Origin: Sphingomonas psychrolutea
GTDB lineage: Bacteria; Pseudomonadota; Alphaproteobacteria; Sphingomonadales; Sphingomonadaceae
Length of the DNA: 64,000 bases
Direction of reading: 5' to 3'
Assembly: GCF_014636175.1 (NCBI RefSeq)
Contig: NZ_BMDW01000001.1
Location: forward strand, 62,001 to 126,000
Below the pieces are notes generated by a model that searched no databases, was not told the DNA's origin, and worked only from the letters and a program-made list of their open reading frames with translations. This document shows, one piece after another, positions 17,333 through 26,438 of this stretch (positions within the stretch are counted from its first letter, which is position 1; each line of letters starts with the position of its first letter). The translations under genes were made by a program, and so were the position numbers.

Positions 17333-18604
17333 ATGGCGACCGCCTTCAAGCAGATCGAGGATGAGGCCATCGAGATGGCCCGCTCGGTCGCCTATTCGAT
17401 GCCGATCGAAGACATCGACATGACTGACTCCGCGCGCTTCGTCGATAATACCCATTGGGCGTTTTTTGAACGGCTCCGCAAGGAAGCCCCGGTGCATTAT
17501 TGCGCCAATGGCCGGTTTGGGCCGTTCTGGTCGGTGACGCGCTACAAGGACATCATGGCGGTGGATACCAACCATGCTGTCTTCTCCTCCGAAGCGCATC
17601 TCGGTGGGATTACGGCGAAGGACCAGGAGGATGATTTTATCCTGCCGATGTTCATCGCGATGGATCAACCCAAGCATGACGTGCAGCGCAAAGCCGTGTC
17701 GCCGATTGTTGCCCCGGCCAATCTGGCCGTGCTCGAAGTGCTGATCCGCGAGCGCGCGCAGAAGATTTTCGATAATTTGCCGATCAACGAACCGTTCGAC
17801 TGGGTCGATCGCGTCTCGATCGAACTGACGACGCAAATGCTTGCAACGCTGTTCGATTTCCCATGGGAGGACCGGCGCAAGCTGACCTATTGGTCCGACG
17901 TGACGACGATCGACGTCAGTGCGCCCGACGCCAAAATGACGCGCGACGAACAGCGTGCGATCCTGATCGAATGCCTCACCTATTTCACCGGCCTGTGGAA
18001 CGCGCGCGTCAACGCAGCACCGGCAGGCGATCTCATCTCGATGATGGCGCACAATCCGTCGATGCGCGACATGCAGCCGATGGAGTATCTCGGCAATTTG
18101 TTGCTGCTGATCGTTGGCGGCAATGATACCACGCGCAACTCGATCACCGGCGGGCTGTTGTTCCTCAACGAGAATCCCGGCGAGTATCAGAAGCTCCGCG
18201 ATAACCCGGCGCTGATCGAATCGATGGTGCCGGAGATCGTCCGCTATCAGACCCCGCTCGCGCATATGCGCCGCACCGCGCTTCAGGATACCATTCTGGG
18301 TGGACAGCATATCAAGAAAGGCGATCGCGTCGTGATGTGGTACGTCTCGGGTAATCGCGACGAAACCGAGATTGAAAATGCCGATGCGTTCATCATCGAT
18401 CGCGCACGGCCACGCCAGCACCTGTCGTTCGGGTTCGGCATCCACCGCTGCGTCGGCAATCGTCTCGCCGAAATGCAGCTCAAGATCGTCTGGGAAGAAA
18501 TCCTGAAGCGTTGGCCGATGATCGAGGTGATTGAGCCGCCGGTCCGGGTAAAATCGGCCTTTGTCAAAGGCTATGAGCGCATGATGGTGCGGATTCCGGG
18601 CTGA
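17333..18604 (+). CDS. Cytochrome P450, CYP153 family (alkane/fatty-acid omega-hydroxylase)
   Basis: A 423-aa soluble P450. The ATG at 17333 follows a GGAGGGAGAG site. Motifs are the I-helix GGNDTTRNSITGG, ExxR in PEIVRYQTP, and the heme-binding FGFGIHRCVGNRLAEMQ with the axial Cys. Runs such as FIAMDQPKHDVQRKAVSPIV, LATLFDFPWEDRRKL and VMWYVSGNRDETEIENADAF closely match CYP153 alkane terminal hydroxylases as I remember them. A 2Fe-2S ferredoxin gene lies 51 nt downstream as electron donor. The ferredoxin reductase usually found beside CYP153 is absent here. Confidence 0.93.
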   Translation: MATAFKQIEDEAIEMARSVAYSMPIEDIDMTDSARFVDNTHWAFFERLRKEAPVHYCANGRFGPFWSVTRYKDIMAVDTNHAVFSSEAHLGGITAKDQEDDFILPMFIAMDQPKHDVQRKAVSPIVAPANLAVLEVLIRERAQKIFDNLPINEPFDWVDRVSIELTTQMLATLFDFPWEDRRKLTYWSDVTTIDVSAPDAKMTRDEQRAILIECLTYFTGLWNARVNAAPAGDLISMMAHNPSMRDMQPMEYLGNLLLLIVGGNDTTRNSITGGLLFLNENPGEYQKLRDNPALIESMVPEIVRYQTPLAHMRRTALQDTILGGQHIKKGDRVVMWYVSGNRDETEIENADAFIIDRARPRQHLSFGFGIHRCVGNRLAEMQLKIVWEEILKRWPMIEVIEPPVRVKSAFVKGYERMMVRIPG

Positions 18605-18655
18605 TCCCCGCTTTGCTTGCCGATCTGCCACATCACTGAATATTCGGGGGACTTC

Positions 18656-18976
18656 ATGCCGCGCGTCACTTTTATTGAACCCAACGGTACCGAACATCCG
18701 GTCGAGATTGCGAACGGCTATTCGGTGATGGAGGGCGCGCTCAACAACAGCATTCGCGGGATTGATGGCGATTGTGGTGGCAATTGCGCGTGCGGCACCT
18801 GCCATGTTTACGTCGCGGCCGAATGGCGCGAGCGGACTGGCAGGCAGAGCGAAATGGAGCATGACATGCTCGAATTCGCCGAAGGCGTGCGCGAGGATAG
18901 CCGCCTCTGCTGCCAGATCGAAATGTCCGATACGCTTGACGGTCTCGTCGTGCATATCGCGGATTCACAGCACTGA
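18656..18976 (+). CDS. 2Fe-2S ferredoxin, adrenodoxin type
   Basis: A 106-aa electron carrier. The ATG at 18656 is preferred because a GGGGG site lies just upstream and it starts at the family's N-terminus (PRVTFIEPNGTEHPVE). Cluster ligands are visible as CGGNCACGTC (C-x5-C-x2-C) plus the distal Cys in SRLCCQIEM. It follows the CYP153 gene in the same direction and most likely delivers electrons to it. Confidence 0.94.
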   Translation: MPRVTFIEPNGTEHPVEIANGYSVMEGALNNSIRGIDGDCGGNCACGTCHVYVAAEWRERTGRQSEMEHDMLEFAEGVREDSRLCCQIEMSDTLDGLVVHIADSQH

Positions 18977-19087
18977 TCGAATGACCTTCTCGGGACCAGC
19001 CAAACCCCAACCCAACGCCGCCGCTTAGGCGATTGGCCGCCACCGCACCGCTAATCCCGGGCGGCCCGTTTAGCCCCAACGCGCGAT

Positions 19088-19104
19088 TTACCCCGTTTGG
19101 GAAA
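19088..19104. promoter_or_regulatory. Imperfect operator-like repeat upstream of the HTH-DAHP synthase frame
   Basis: TTACCCC-GTT-TGGGAAA differs at two of 14 arm positions from the perfect palindrome that lies 33 nt downstream. The equal spacing, close to three helical turns, suggests tandem binding sites for one regulator. Confidence 0.5.
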
Positions 19105-19120
19105 TTCGCGCTTGCCCGAC

Positions 19121-19137
19121 TTACCCAGACTGGGTAA
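19121..19137. promoter_or_regulatory. Perfect palindromic operator candidate upstream of the HTH-DAHP synthase frame
   Basis: TTACCCA-GAC-TGGGTAA has perfectly symmetrical 7-bp arms. It ends 1 nt before the first ATG of the HTH-coding leader (19139). The position suits autoregulation by the HTH domain encoded immediately downstream. Confidence 0.6.
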
Positions 19138-19138
19138 T

Positions 19139-19363
19139 ATGCGGCGCATGACGACGATGGCAGGCATCAAGATCCGGCGTTTCCGCGAAGACCGTGCGCT
19201 GACCCGCGCGGCGTTCGGGGCGTGGTATGGCGCGCCGGGCTCGACCGTTCAGGGCTGGGAGGAAGACGGCAAACGCGCGAGCGGCCCGGTCGTCAATCAA
19301 ATCGCCGCCAACGGCATCGCCCGCCACGCCGACTGGTACATACAGATTCGCACGGAGAATGAC
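19139..19363 (+). other. XRE-like helix-turn-helix coding leader, in frame with DAHP synthase
   Basis: From ATG 19139 (or 19148/19157) the frame encodes about 75 residues with high GC at third positions and a recognisable [22 protein letters not shown], then [20 protein letters not shown]. It reads without a stop into the DAHP synthase. An internal GGAG site and ATG (19364) start the synthase at its normal N-terminus. The segment could make an HTH-synthase fusion, or serve as a translated leader with the synthase also made from the internal start. In either case the two operator-like palindromes just upstream suggest DNA binding at its own promoter. Confidence 0.65.
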
Positions 19364-20734
19364 ATGACCGCCTGGACCCCCGATAGCTGGACGCGGGCGG
19401 ACGCGCGGCAAATGCCGAGCTACCCCGATGCCGCCGCACTCGACGCCGCGACCGATACGCTCGCCAGCTTCCCGCCGCTGGTCTTCGCGGGCGAAGCGCG
19501 CAACCTGACCGCCGATCTCGCGCGCGTCGCTGAGGGCAAGGCCTTCCTGCTGCAAGGCGGCGATTGTGCCGAGAGCTTCGCCGAACACAGCGCCAACAAC
19601 ATCCGCGATACCTTCCGCGTCATCCTGCAAATGGCGGTGGTGCTGACCTACGCCTCGAAACTGCCGACGGTGAAACTCGGCCGGATGGCAGGACAGTTCG
19701 CCAAGCCGCGCTCGGCAGATACCGAGACACAGGGCGATATCACCCTGCCCGCGTACCGCGGCGACATCGTCAACGATATCGACTTCACGCTGGAAGGTCG
19801 TCGGCCCGACCCGCAACGCATGATTCGCGCGTACAGCCAGTCGGCCGCGACGCTCAACCTGCTGCGCGCCTTTGCCGGCGGCGGCTATGCGAACCTCGCG
19901 CAAGTCCATCGCTGGACGCACGATTATATGGGGCGCAGTCCATGGGCGAAGAAATATGCCGAAACCGCCGACCGGATCGGCGAAGCGCTGGAATTTATGG
20001 CCGCCTGCGGGATCAGCCCGGAAACTGTGCCGCAACTGGCACAAACGCAATTCTACACCAGCCATGAGGCGTTGCTGCTGCGCTACGAACAGGCGCTGAC
20101 CCGGCAGGATTCGCTGACGGGTGACTGGTACGACACCAGCGCGCATTTCCTGTGGATTGGCGACCGCACGCGCTTTGAAGGCAGCGCGCATGTCGAATAT
20201 CTGCGCGGGATCGGCAATCCGATCGGCGTGAAATGCGGGCCGAGCCTTGAGCCCGATGCGCTCTTGCGCTTGCTCGACACGCTCAACCCCAACCGTACGC
20301 CCGGCCGGATGACGCTGATCACGCGTTATGGCCATGACAAGATCGAGGCTGGCTTGCCCAAGCTTGTCCGCGCGGTGTTACGCGAGGGGCATCCCGTCGT
20401 GTGGAGTTGTGACCCGATGCACGGCAACGTCATCAAGGCGGCCAATGGGTACAAGACGCGCCCGTTCGATCGCATCCTGGCCGAAGTGCGCGGCTTCTTC
20501 GCGGTCCACCGCGCCGAAGGATCAATCGCGGGCGGAATCCATGCCGAGATGACCGGACAGAATGTTACCGAATGCACCGGCGGCGCGGTCGATGTGACCG
20601 AGCAATCGCTGGCCGACCGCTATCACACGCATTGCGACCCGCGTTTGAATGCAGGCCAGTCGCTCGAATTGGCATTTCTGCTGGCAGAAATGCTCAACGT
20701 CGAAATGGCCGAACGGCGGCGCGCGGCGGCATAG
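19364..20734 (+). CDS. aroG: Class II 3-deoxy-D-arabino-heptulosonate 7-phosphate synthase
   Basis: A 456-aa first enzyme of the shikimate pathway, condensing phosphoenolpyruvate with erythrose-4-phosphate. The ATG at 19364 has GGAG 7 nt upstream and gives the usual class II start ([20 protein letters not shown]). Signatures are [65 protein letters not shown] in two runs, [10 protein letters not shown] and [15 protein letters not shown]. The frame is open upstream into an HTH-coding leader, so a longer 531-aa fusion is possible. Confidence 0.95.
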   Translation: MTAWTPDSWTRADARQMPSYPDAAALDAATDTLASFPPLVFAGEARNLTADLARVAEGKAFLLQGGDCAESFAEHSANNIRDTFRVILQMAVVLTYASKLPTVKLGRMAGQFAKPRSADTETQGDITLPAYRGDIVNDIDFTLEGRRPDPQRMIRAYSQSAATLNLLRAFAGGGYANLAQVHRWTHDYMGRSPWAKKYAETADRIGEALEFMAACGISPETVPQLAQTQFYTSHEALLLRYEQALTRQDSLTGDWYDTSAHFLWIGDRTRFEGSAHVEYLRGIGNPIGVKCGPSLEPDALLRLLDTLNPNRTPGRMTLITRYGHDKIEAGLPKLVRAVLREGHPVVWSCDPMHGNVIKAANGYKTRPFDRILAEVRGFFAVHRAEGSIAGGIHAEMTGQNVTECTGGAVDVTEQSLADRYHTHCDPRLNAGQSLELAFLLAEMLNVEMAERRRAAA

Positions 20735-20754
20735 CGCCACCGCGCGCGGTGGCG
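20735..20754. terminator. Bidirectional hairpin between converging genes
   Basis: A perfect 20-bp palindrome (CGCCACCGCG and its complement) fills the 21-nt gap between the stop of the DAHP synthase gene and the stop of the convergent small membrane protein gene. It probably ends transcription in both directions. There is no long U tract on either side. Confidence 0.65.
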
Positions 20755-20755
20755 T

Positions 20756-20902
20756 TTAGACCACCCGGCGCCCCTGCAGCAGCCGCACGACCACGACGAT
20801 CAACGCGATGACGAGTAGCACGTGGATCAACCCACCGCCGATGTGAACGGCAAAACCGAGTGCCCACAGCACCAGCAAAACAACGACAATCGTCCAAAGC
20901 AT
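20756..20902 (-). CDS. Lmo0937-like small membrane protein
   Basis: A 48-aa protein with two membrane helices: MLWTIVVVLLVLWALGF and GGLIHVLLVIALIVVVVRLL, ending QGRRVV. This fits the widespread Lmo0937/DUF5670 family of tiny membrane proteins, whose function is unknown and which are often stress-induced in other bacteria. The ATG at 20902 is taken because upstream in-frame sequence does not look coding. Confidence 0.85.
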   Translation of the reverse strand: MLWTIVVVLLVLWALGFAVHIGGGLIHVLLVIALIVVVVRLLQGRRVV

Positions 20903-21034
20903 CTGAAATTCCCAAGATTCCCGCGGCCCGCCCGTTCGGGCCGTAGCACAACCCAAAACGCCGCTTTGCGCAACCGGTTCCACCGCGCCTTGACGCCCCC
21001 CCTGCCGATGCGTATTCCAACCCGCTCTACGCAT

Positions 21035-21109
21035 GGCCCCTTCGTCTAGCGGTTAGGACGACGCCCTCTCACGGCGTAAGCACGAGTTCGATTCTCGTAG
21101 GGGTCACCA
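21035..21109 (+). tRNA. tRNA-Glu (CTC anticodon)
   Basis: A 75-nt cloverleaf with encoded CCA. The acceptor stem is GGCCCCT/AGGGGTC (one G-U pair), the D arm is GTCT...GGAC, the anticodon stem ACGCC/GGCGT closes the loop CTCTCAC with anticodon CTC, and the T arm is CGAG-TTCGATT-CTCG. It reads GAG codons. No integrase or att duplication is seen beside it. Confidence 0.97.
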
Positions 21110-21234
21110 TTTCAGCCAAAATAGATCCTCACGCTATGTGTGACAGAAATCCTTCGGGAAGCGGAGCCGGACACGCATCGAGTTGCTGGTCGTCGAGCGA
21201 CAGCGTTACGCCCGCGTTGCAACCCGGGGGAGGC

Positions 21235-21450
21235 TCATGAGCTGAAGATCGATCCCGAAAGCGAGCTTTTGAAGCCGTGGATCACTTGCATCGCACCGTG
21301 AAAGATCGAAATCGTGTTTTCGCTATGGTTGAGCGCCGCATCCACGGCCAGCATTGCGGCAACGATGAATATAAAGCCCTTCACGTCTCGACGATAGCGC
21401 GGCGCGATTAAGGCGCTCATAAAATTCGTCGCTAATGCTTCACGAGCCAT
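21235..21450 (-). CDS. Hypothetical small membrane protein
   Basis: A 71-aa frame with one hydrophobic segment (GFIFIVAAMLAVDAALNH) and a polar C-terminus. A second in-frame Met (MSALIAPRYRRDV) could be the start. No clear ribosome binding site is seen and the base composition is lower in GC than its neighbours. It could be a real small gene or a chance frame. Confidence 0.4.
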   Translation of the reverse strand: MAREALATNFMSALIAPRYRRDVKGFIFIVAAMLAVDAALNHSENTISIFHGAMQVIHGFKSSLSGSIFSS

Positions 21451-21555
21451 TTGTGCGTCGTTTGTTTTTCGCCGGCCGAGCCGCGGCGGCGTTGCGACAC
21501 CATGGTAACCAAAGCCTTATCACCTCGTTGAGGTTTGGCTGATATCGCGAACCCG

Positions 21556-23085
21556 ATGCGGTCACCGTCGCCAGCGTTCCGTAATCGGACTTCGGCCTCC
21601 CGCATGACCGGTGGGCGGGCGGGCGCGACCACGCTCGTTGCGATCCTGCTGCTGTCCACGCTTTTTCTGTTCCTCGATCGCCGGACGATGCCGATCCAGT
21701 TGTGGGATGAATCGCGCAACATCGTGAACGCGCTGGAGCTGCAGGCGCGTGGTTTCGGGCTCGTCACAACTTATGCCGGCGCACCCGATGTGTGGAACAC
21801 CAAGCCCCCGCTGCTGATCTGGCTGATGGCGGCGAGCGTCACCGTGTTCGGTCCGAGCGAATGGGCGCTGCGTTTGCCAAGCATGGTTGCAGCGCTCGGC
21901 ACCGTTGCGATCGTGTTCTGGTTCGTTCGCCGTACGACCGGATCGGTCGCGACGGCCGGCCTCGCCGCTGCGCTGCTGGTGCTCAGCCCCGCTTATTTCG
22001 GTGAACATAGCGCGCGCACGGCGGATTATGATGCGCTGCTGCTGTTCTTCGTGACCACCTATCTCTGCTTGCTGTTCCTTACCTTGCACCGCGAACGACC
22101 GTCGCCGACGCGGCTCGCGCTGATCGGCGTCGCGATCTGCTGTGCCCTTCTCACCAAGAGTGTCGCGGCGGTGGTTCCGGGGCTCGGCGTGATTGTCTAT
22201 CTTGCGATCACCGCACGGGGACGCCGCGTCGTCGCCACGCCCAATTATGTGATCCTGGGACTCGGTGTCGCTCTGGCGGTGGGGCTGTTTCTGGCGCTGC
22301 GCGAGGGACAAGCGCCGGGCTATCTGGAGGCTGCGTGGTTCAACGACGTCCGCGGCCGCTTCTCAGCGTCGCTGGTCACAGCAAAGTCGCACTATTTCTA
22401 CGTCGACCAGCTCCGCGCCGGCTTCTTTTCGACGGCGCTGCTGCTGCTCTTGTCGCCGGCGGCCGTGTTCGTCGCGCGCGGTCGCACGCGAATGGTGCTG
22501 CTCTATGCCGTGTGCATCATCCTCACGACGCTGGCAGTCTTCACCTGCGCCGCGTCGAAACTCCATCACTACATCCTCCCGGCGGTTCCGTTCATGGCGA
22601 TCGCAGCGGCAACGACGGTTCGCATCATGATCGCGCAAGCGCGCGCGGTGCTCCGCGCCGATACGCGCTACGCCCGCCTCCTCGGAGCGGCGCTGATCAT
22701 TGCCGCAGTCGCGCCCATCCTGATGGGCACGGCCGGAGCGGTGGCCCGACGCTATTATGTGCCGATCGTCGGCGAGGGTGCGCGGTCGGGACAGTATGGC
22801 GCGCTCTTCGCGCGAATTGTACCGCACGCCGATCGCCGGATCCTCGTCGTCGATCCGGGTTTCGTGCTTGAGGGCAAGCCGCATTACGCCCCGGTACTGC
22901 TGGCCTATCGCGAACTCTGGGCGGCGCGCGGCAGCGTGATTGGCCACACGACGAACTTGCTGGCGGTGGCGCACGCGCGCGGCGTTATCCTGGCAAGCTG
23001 CGACGCCGACGCAGTCGCGCGCCTCAAAACCAGAGCCAGCGATATTGGCGGCGTCGCCGAATGTGCTGCGGTGGCGGTGGATTGA
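21556..23085 (+). CDS. ArnT/PMT-type lipid-linked glycosyltransferase (GT39/GT83-like)
   Basis: A 509-aa polytopic membrane protein with about 11 helices. The acidic loop after the first helix (PIQLWDESRNIVNALELQ) and the following NTKPPLLIWLMAAS are typical of ArnT-like enzymes that use polyprenyl-phosphate sugars to modify lipid A or other envelope glycans. HSARTADYDALLLFFVTTY matches the conserved second periplasmic loop region. The start is uncertain: ATG 21556 is used, TTG 21535 and ATG 21604 are alternatives. The product and acceptor are unknown. Confidence 0.85.
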   Translation: MRSPSPAFRNRTSASRMTGGRAGATTLVAILLLSTLFLFLDRRTMPIQLWDESRNIVNALELQARGFGLVTTYAGAPDVWNTKPPLLIWLMAASVTVFGPSEWALRLPSMVAALGTVAIVFWFVRRTTGSVATAGLAAALLVLSPAYFGEHSARTADYDALLLFFVTTYLCLLFLTLHRERPSPTRLALIGVAICCALLTKSVAAVVPGLGVIVYLAITARGRRVVATPNYVILGLGVALAVGLFLALREGQAPGYLEAAWFNDVRGRFSASLVTAKSHYFYVDQLRAGFFSTALLLLLSPAAVFVARGRTRMVLLYAVCIILTTLAVFTCAASKLHHYILPAVPFMAIAAATTVRIMIAQARAVLRADTRYARLLGAALIIAAVAPILMGTAGAVARRYYVPIVGEGARSGQYGALFARIVPHADRRILVVDPGFVLEGKPHYAPVLLAYRELWAARGSVIGHTTNLLAVAHARGVILASCDADAVARLKTRASDIGGVAECAAVAVD

Positions 23086-23106
23086 CCGTCGCGCGCGTCG
23101 CCGATC

Positions 23107-24414
23107 TCACTTTTGCCGCTTGCTGCCTTTCGCGGGCAGAGTCGGCGCGGCGGCATCGCCCGAACCGCCCTCCGCCTCCTCCGCCTGCGTACCCATCCCC
23201 AGCCAGTTGGTACGCGGCAAGCCGTAGAGCATATCGAAAAACTCGAGCTGGAGCCGCGCCGCTTTGCTTTGGTTGCTGTTCCACAGCATGACGATGCCGC
23301 TTTTTTCGGCGGGGTCGAACAGGATCAGCGCGCCATAGCCGTCGACCGCGCCGCGGTGCCCGACTAATGCGTGCCCGGCATAAGTGAAACTGCGCCAGCC
23401 CAGGCCATAGGACGCGTTGAGCAGCGCCCGGTCCATCGGCCCGCGCGGCCCATGCGGCGGGGTCGCCACGCGCGGGCGATGCATGGTGTCGAGCATTTGA
23501 GAGGACAAAATCCGGGGCGCCTCACCCATCTGTGCCAGCATCCACCGGGTAAGATCGCGGATCGACGCATTGACCCCGCCTGCGGCCGGCACCCGATAAT
23601 AGGCGTCCCGCACCACCGTCGGCACGCGTCCCTTGCGGTGCGGATGCGCCCAACTCGCAGCACTCTCCAGACCGGCCTCGCCGATGCTCGCATGGGTCAT
23701 CCCCAGCGGCGTGAACAGCCGGGTTTGCGCGACAGTCGCATAGCTTTGACCCGACACCCGCTCGACGATCTCGGACGCCGTGTCGTAGGCGATGTTCTGA
23801 TAGGCGTAGCACGTGCCCGGTGCGCAAAACGGCGCCAGCGTGCCGAGCGCGGCGCGGAGCTGTTTCGGGTCTTCCCCGGCTTCCAGCCGCTCGTCCCACG
23901 CATCGCGGACCAAACCGGTGCGATGCGACAGGATGTCGGTCACGGTGACCCGGCTAAAATCCCCGGGCAGCGTCAGCGTCGTACCCAGCCTCGACAGCGG
24001 CGCATCAAGCGAGAGCTTTCCGTTGGCCGCCAGCCCGACGACAAGCGCCGATGCGACACTTTTGGAGAGCGATGCCCAGCGGAACACGGTGTCGGGGGTG
24101 ACCGCACCGGGTGAACCCGCGAGCGTCGATCCGAAGCCGCGCAGCAAGCGAACCCGTCCGTGCTCGACCGTGCCGACCGCCAACCCGACCATGTCGCGAT
24201 CCTGCATCAGGCTGGCGATGCGCTGTTCCAGCCGCGCATAATCGACCGTCGATGGGCGCGGATCGGGCGCGCGGACAGCGGCGACGGCTGACTGGTTCGC
24301 CGGCGTATGGCGCGACACCCAAAGCGATTTGCTGGCCAACAACGCGACTCCGGCCAGGACGGCCAGAACCAGCGTTCCGACCAGCCCAATCGCCAGCCAC
24401 TGTCCCCGCCGCAT
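23107..24414 (-). CDS. Serine hydrolase of the beta-lactamase/penicillin-binding class C family
   Basis: A 435-aa exported or anchored enzyme. The ATG at 24414 has GGAG 8 nt upstream. The N-terminus is a signal anchor (WLAIGLVGTLVLAVLAGVALL). Catalytic motifs are SLSK (S-x-x-K) in FRWASLSKSVASALV, YQN (Y-x-N) in CYAYQNIAYDTASEIVE, and H-x-G in GHRGAVDGYGALILF. This is the LACTB/EstB-like group, whose substrates range from peptides to esters, so resistance to beta-lactams should not be assumed. It converges on the ArnT-like gene with a 21-nt gap. Confidence 0.88.
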   Translation of the reverse strand: MRRGQWLAIGLVGTLVLAVLAGVALLASKSLWVSRHTPANQSAVAAVRAPDPRPSTVDYARLEQRIASLMQDRDMVGLAVGTVEHGRVRLLRGFGSTLAGSPGAVTPDTVFRWASLSKSVASALVVGLAANGKLSLDAPLSRLGTTLTLPGDFSRVTVTDILSHRTGLVRDAWDERLEAGEDPKQLRAALGTLAPFCAPGTCYAYQNIAYDTASEIVERVSGQSYATVAQTRLFTPLGMTHASIGEAGLESAASWAHPHRKGRVPTVVRDAYYRVPAAGGVNASIRDLTRWMLAQMGEAPRILSSQMLDTMHRPRVATPPHGPRGPMDRALLNASYGLGWRSFTYAGHALVGHRGAVDGYGALILFDPAEKSGIVMLWNSNQSKAARLQLEFFDMLYGLPRTNWLGMGTQAEEAEGGSGDAAAPTLPAKGSKRQK

Positions 24415-24540
24415 CGTTTTTACTCCGTACACGCGCATCCCGACTTTCCGCGACGCACCTTGCGGCCGTCATCACCCTCCCCCGTTCGATCCTCCCCTCC
24501 TGCCGAGATCGGGCATCAATGTCAGCCTCTTATTGTAGGC

Positions 24541-26373
24541 TTATGGCGCGACCAATCGCACATCGGCGATTTCGAGACGAAACGGCCCGTCTTGCTGCAT
24601 GGCACCGATCAGCAGCATTTGCGCAGTGCTCGGGTCGAAATTCGCCAGTGCGGCAAAGGGCAGCGTGATTTCGGCCCAATCCGCCCCGACGGTGATCGGC
24701 GCAACGCTGGGCCGCTGTCCACCGGTGGTCGAAAACCCCATAACCGCGAAGCTTCTTCCCTTACCCCGCGCCCAGAAACGCAGTGCCTTGGCGCCTGCAA
24801 GATTGGCGGGCCGGAATTGCTGAGCGGCGGGATAAAAGGCGAGGCCTGCCCATGGCGCGATATAGCCCGGCTTGATCGCGCCGCTCAGCACCAACGCCGC
24901 TTGGCCAGTGGGGGCCGTTCCGCCGAGCGTGGTCGCCACGGTCGAGCTTCCGCCGACGATGGCATCGGTCGAGTCGCTCCACCCAGCACCAAACGGCGCT
25001 GTGATCACCGCTTTCCCGCCCGCGGTGCTGAAACGGGCGATTCGTCCGTCGGCGGGCAGCGCGATCGGCGGTGCCACCGCGACAGATTCGTTGGAGATGG
25101 CGGTACGGCGCGCGGCGCGCAGCGCGCTGACGGGCGCACCATCCTTCCAAATTTCGACGATAGTATGGACCGCGGCGATCGTGCTGGTCGGATCGCCTTC
25201 GACGAGCAGAAGATCCGCCTTCAGCCCCCTGGCGATGCGCCCGCGATCAGTGAGTCGGAAGGCTTTGGCCGGCGCGGCGGTCGCCGCGGAGAGCGCCTGT
25301 GTCGGCGACAAGCCGCCCTTGACCAGCAAATCCAGCTCGCGGTGCAAGCTGAGCCCGTACCACGTCCCCGGATTGCCGGCATCGGTCCCGGCCAGGATCG
25401 GCACGCCTGCTTTGACGAGCTGTGCCAGGTTTGCGGCTTCGATGGCGTCGAGCTTGGCCGAACGATCCGACCCGAACGCCTGTCGCACCGTACCGATCGC
25501 CGCCTTGGGCAAAAATCCCGACAAGGCCGGCTGGTCGAGCAAGGTCGCCGTCCCGAACCGGCCGCTGAACACCTCCAGCACGGCGTAGGTCACCACGATG
25601 AACACGCCCTTGTCCTTGGCAAGCTTGGCAAAGGCCGCCCCGCCATCGCGATCGGCAAAGAGATGCGCCAGCCCGTCTGCGCCAGCCTCGATCGATTCGG
25701 TTGCCGTCATCAGCGTTTGCGCATGCACCACCGCCAGCTTGCCGTGCTTGTGCGCGGCCACGACCAAGGCGTGGATGGTTGCCACATCGAGCGTGGGGAC
25801 CGGCCGACCGATCACCGTGCCCGGTTCATCGACGATCTTGATATAATCGGATCCCTCGGCGATCCGCGCCGCCACCCAGCCATCCGCCTCTTCGGGCTTG
25901 GTCAGCGTCGGGACGGGCAGCCCATATTCGGTGCCATGGCCCTTTGGCACCGTCGCGAGATATCCGGCGGTGAAGATATCCGATGCTTCGGCATTCTCAC
26001 CGCGCGCCATCCGGTCGCGCACGGCGCGAGTCGCTTCGGGCGGACTGAACATGTCGAGCTGGGTGGTGACGCCGAACAGCAGCGCGTCATCCTGCCCGGC
26101 ATAGGCATGGACATGACTGTCGATCAGGCCGGGGAGCAGCGTCTTGCCGCGTCCGTCGACGACCCGCATCGTCGCGGTCACCTTCCCCCGGTAATCCACG
26201 TCGGCGATGGTCTTGCCCACGATCAACACCGAGCGTTCGCCCTGTTTTCGGATGCCATCGAAAACGCTGACATTGCGGATCAGCGTCTGGGTCGGCGCGG
26301 CCGGTTTCGGCTCCGCAAGCGCCGGTCCGGCGGCAACGCACGACAGCAACAGGATTGCACGAGTCAGTCTCAT
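24541..26373 (-). CDS. Secreted metal-dependent amidohydrolase with C-terminal beta-sandwich domain
   Basis: A 610-aa protein with a signal peptide (LTRAILLLSCVAAGPALAEP). The amidohydrolase barrel has the metal motif LLPGLIDSHVHAYAG, later His residues (VVHAQTLM, GLAHLFAD) and the catalytic Asp in ILAGTDAGNPG. The last 160 residues form a separate domain (LRFWARGKGRSFAVMGFS... WAEITLPFAAL) like CIA30/carbohydrate-binding sandwiches. It may hydrolyse a cyclic amide, dipeptide or similar substrate in the periplasm. It lies downstream of the two-component operon with an operator-like repeat in front. Confidence 0.9.
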   Translation of the reverse strand: MRLTRAILLLSCVAAGPALAEPKPAAPTQTLIRNVSVFDGIRKQGERSVLIVGKTIADVDYRGKVTATMRVVDGRGKTLLPGLIDSHVHAYAGQDDALLFGVTTQLDMFSPPEATRAVRDRMARGENAEASDIFTAGYLATVPKGHGTEYGLPVPTLTKPEEADGWVAARIAEGSDYIKIVDEPGTVIGRPVPTLDVATIHALVVAAHKHGKLAVVHAQTLMTATESIEAGADGLAHLFADRDGGAAFAKLAKDKGVFIVVTYAVLEVFSGRFGTATLLDQPALSGFLPKAAIGTVRQAFGSDRSAKLDAIEAANLAQLVKAGVPILAGTDAGNPGTWYGLSLHRELDLLVKGGLSPTQALSAATAAPAKAFRLTDRGRIARGLKADLLLVEGDPTSTIAAVHTIVEIWKDGAPVSALRAARRTAISNESVAVAPPIALPADGRIARFSTAGGKAVITAPFGAGWSDSTDAIVGGSSTVATTLGGTAPTGQAALVLSGAIKPGYIAPWAGLAFYPAAQQFRPANLAGAKALRFWARGKGRSFAVMGFSTTGGQRPSVAPITVGADWAEITLPFAALANFDPSTAQMLLIGAMQQDGPFRLEIADVRLVAP

Positions 26374-26438
26374 CGGAATCGAACTCCCAAATCGGTGTGG
26401 ATCGATCCATGGCTAAGCGGGGCGCGGACGGCGGCGCA

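Noticed and set aside
17291..18955. 554-aa open frame opposite the P450 and ferredoxin genes
   Set aside because: It spans two confirmed genes on the other strand and shows no domain; it is a shadow caused by high GC at third codon positions.
21035..21109. tRNA-Glu as an integration site for a genomic island
   Set aside because: No integrase, no repeat of the tRNA 3' end and no change of gene content next to it were seen.
23107..24414. Beta-lactam resistance gene
   Set aside because: The SxxK, YxN and HxG motifs only show the wide serine hydrolase family with a membrane anchor; there is no specific sign of an AmpC-type resistance enzyme or an ampR neighbour.
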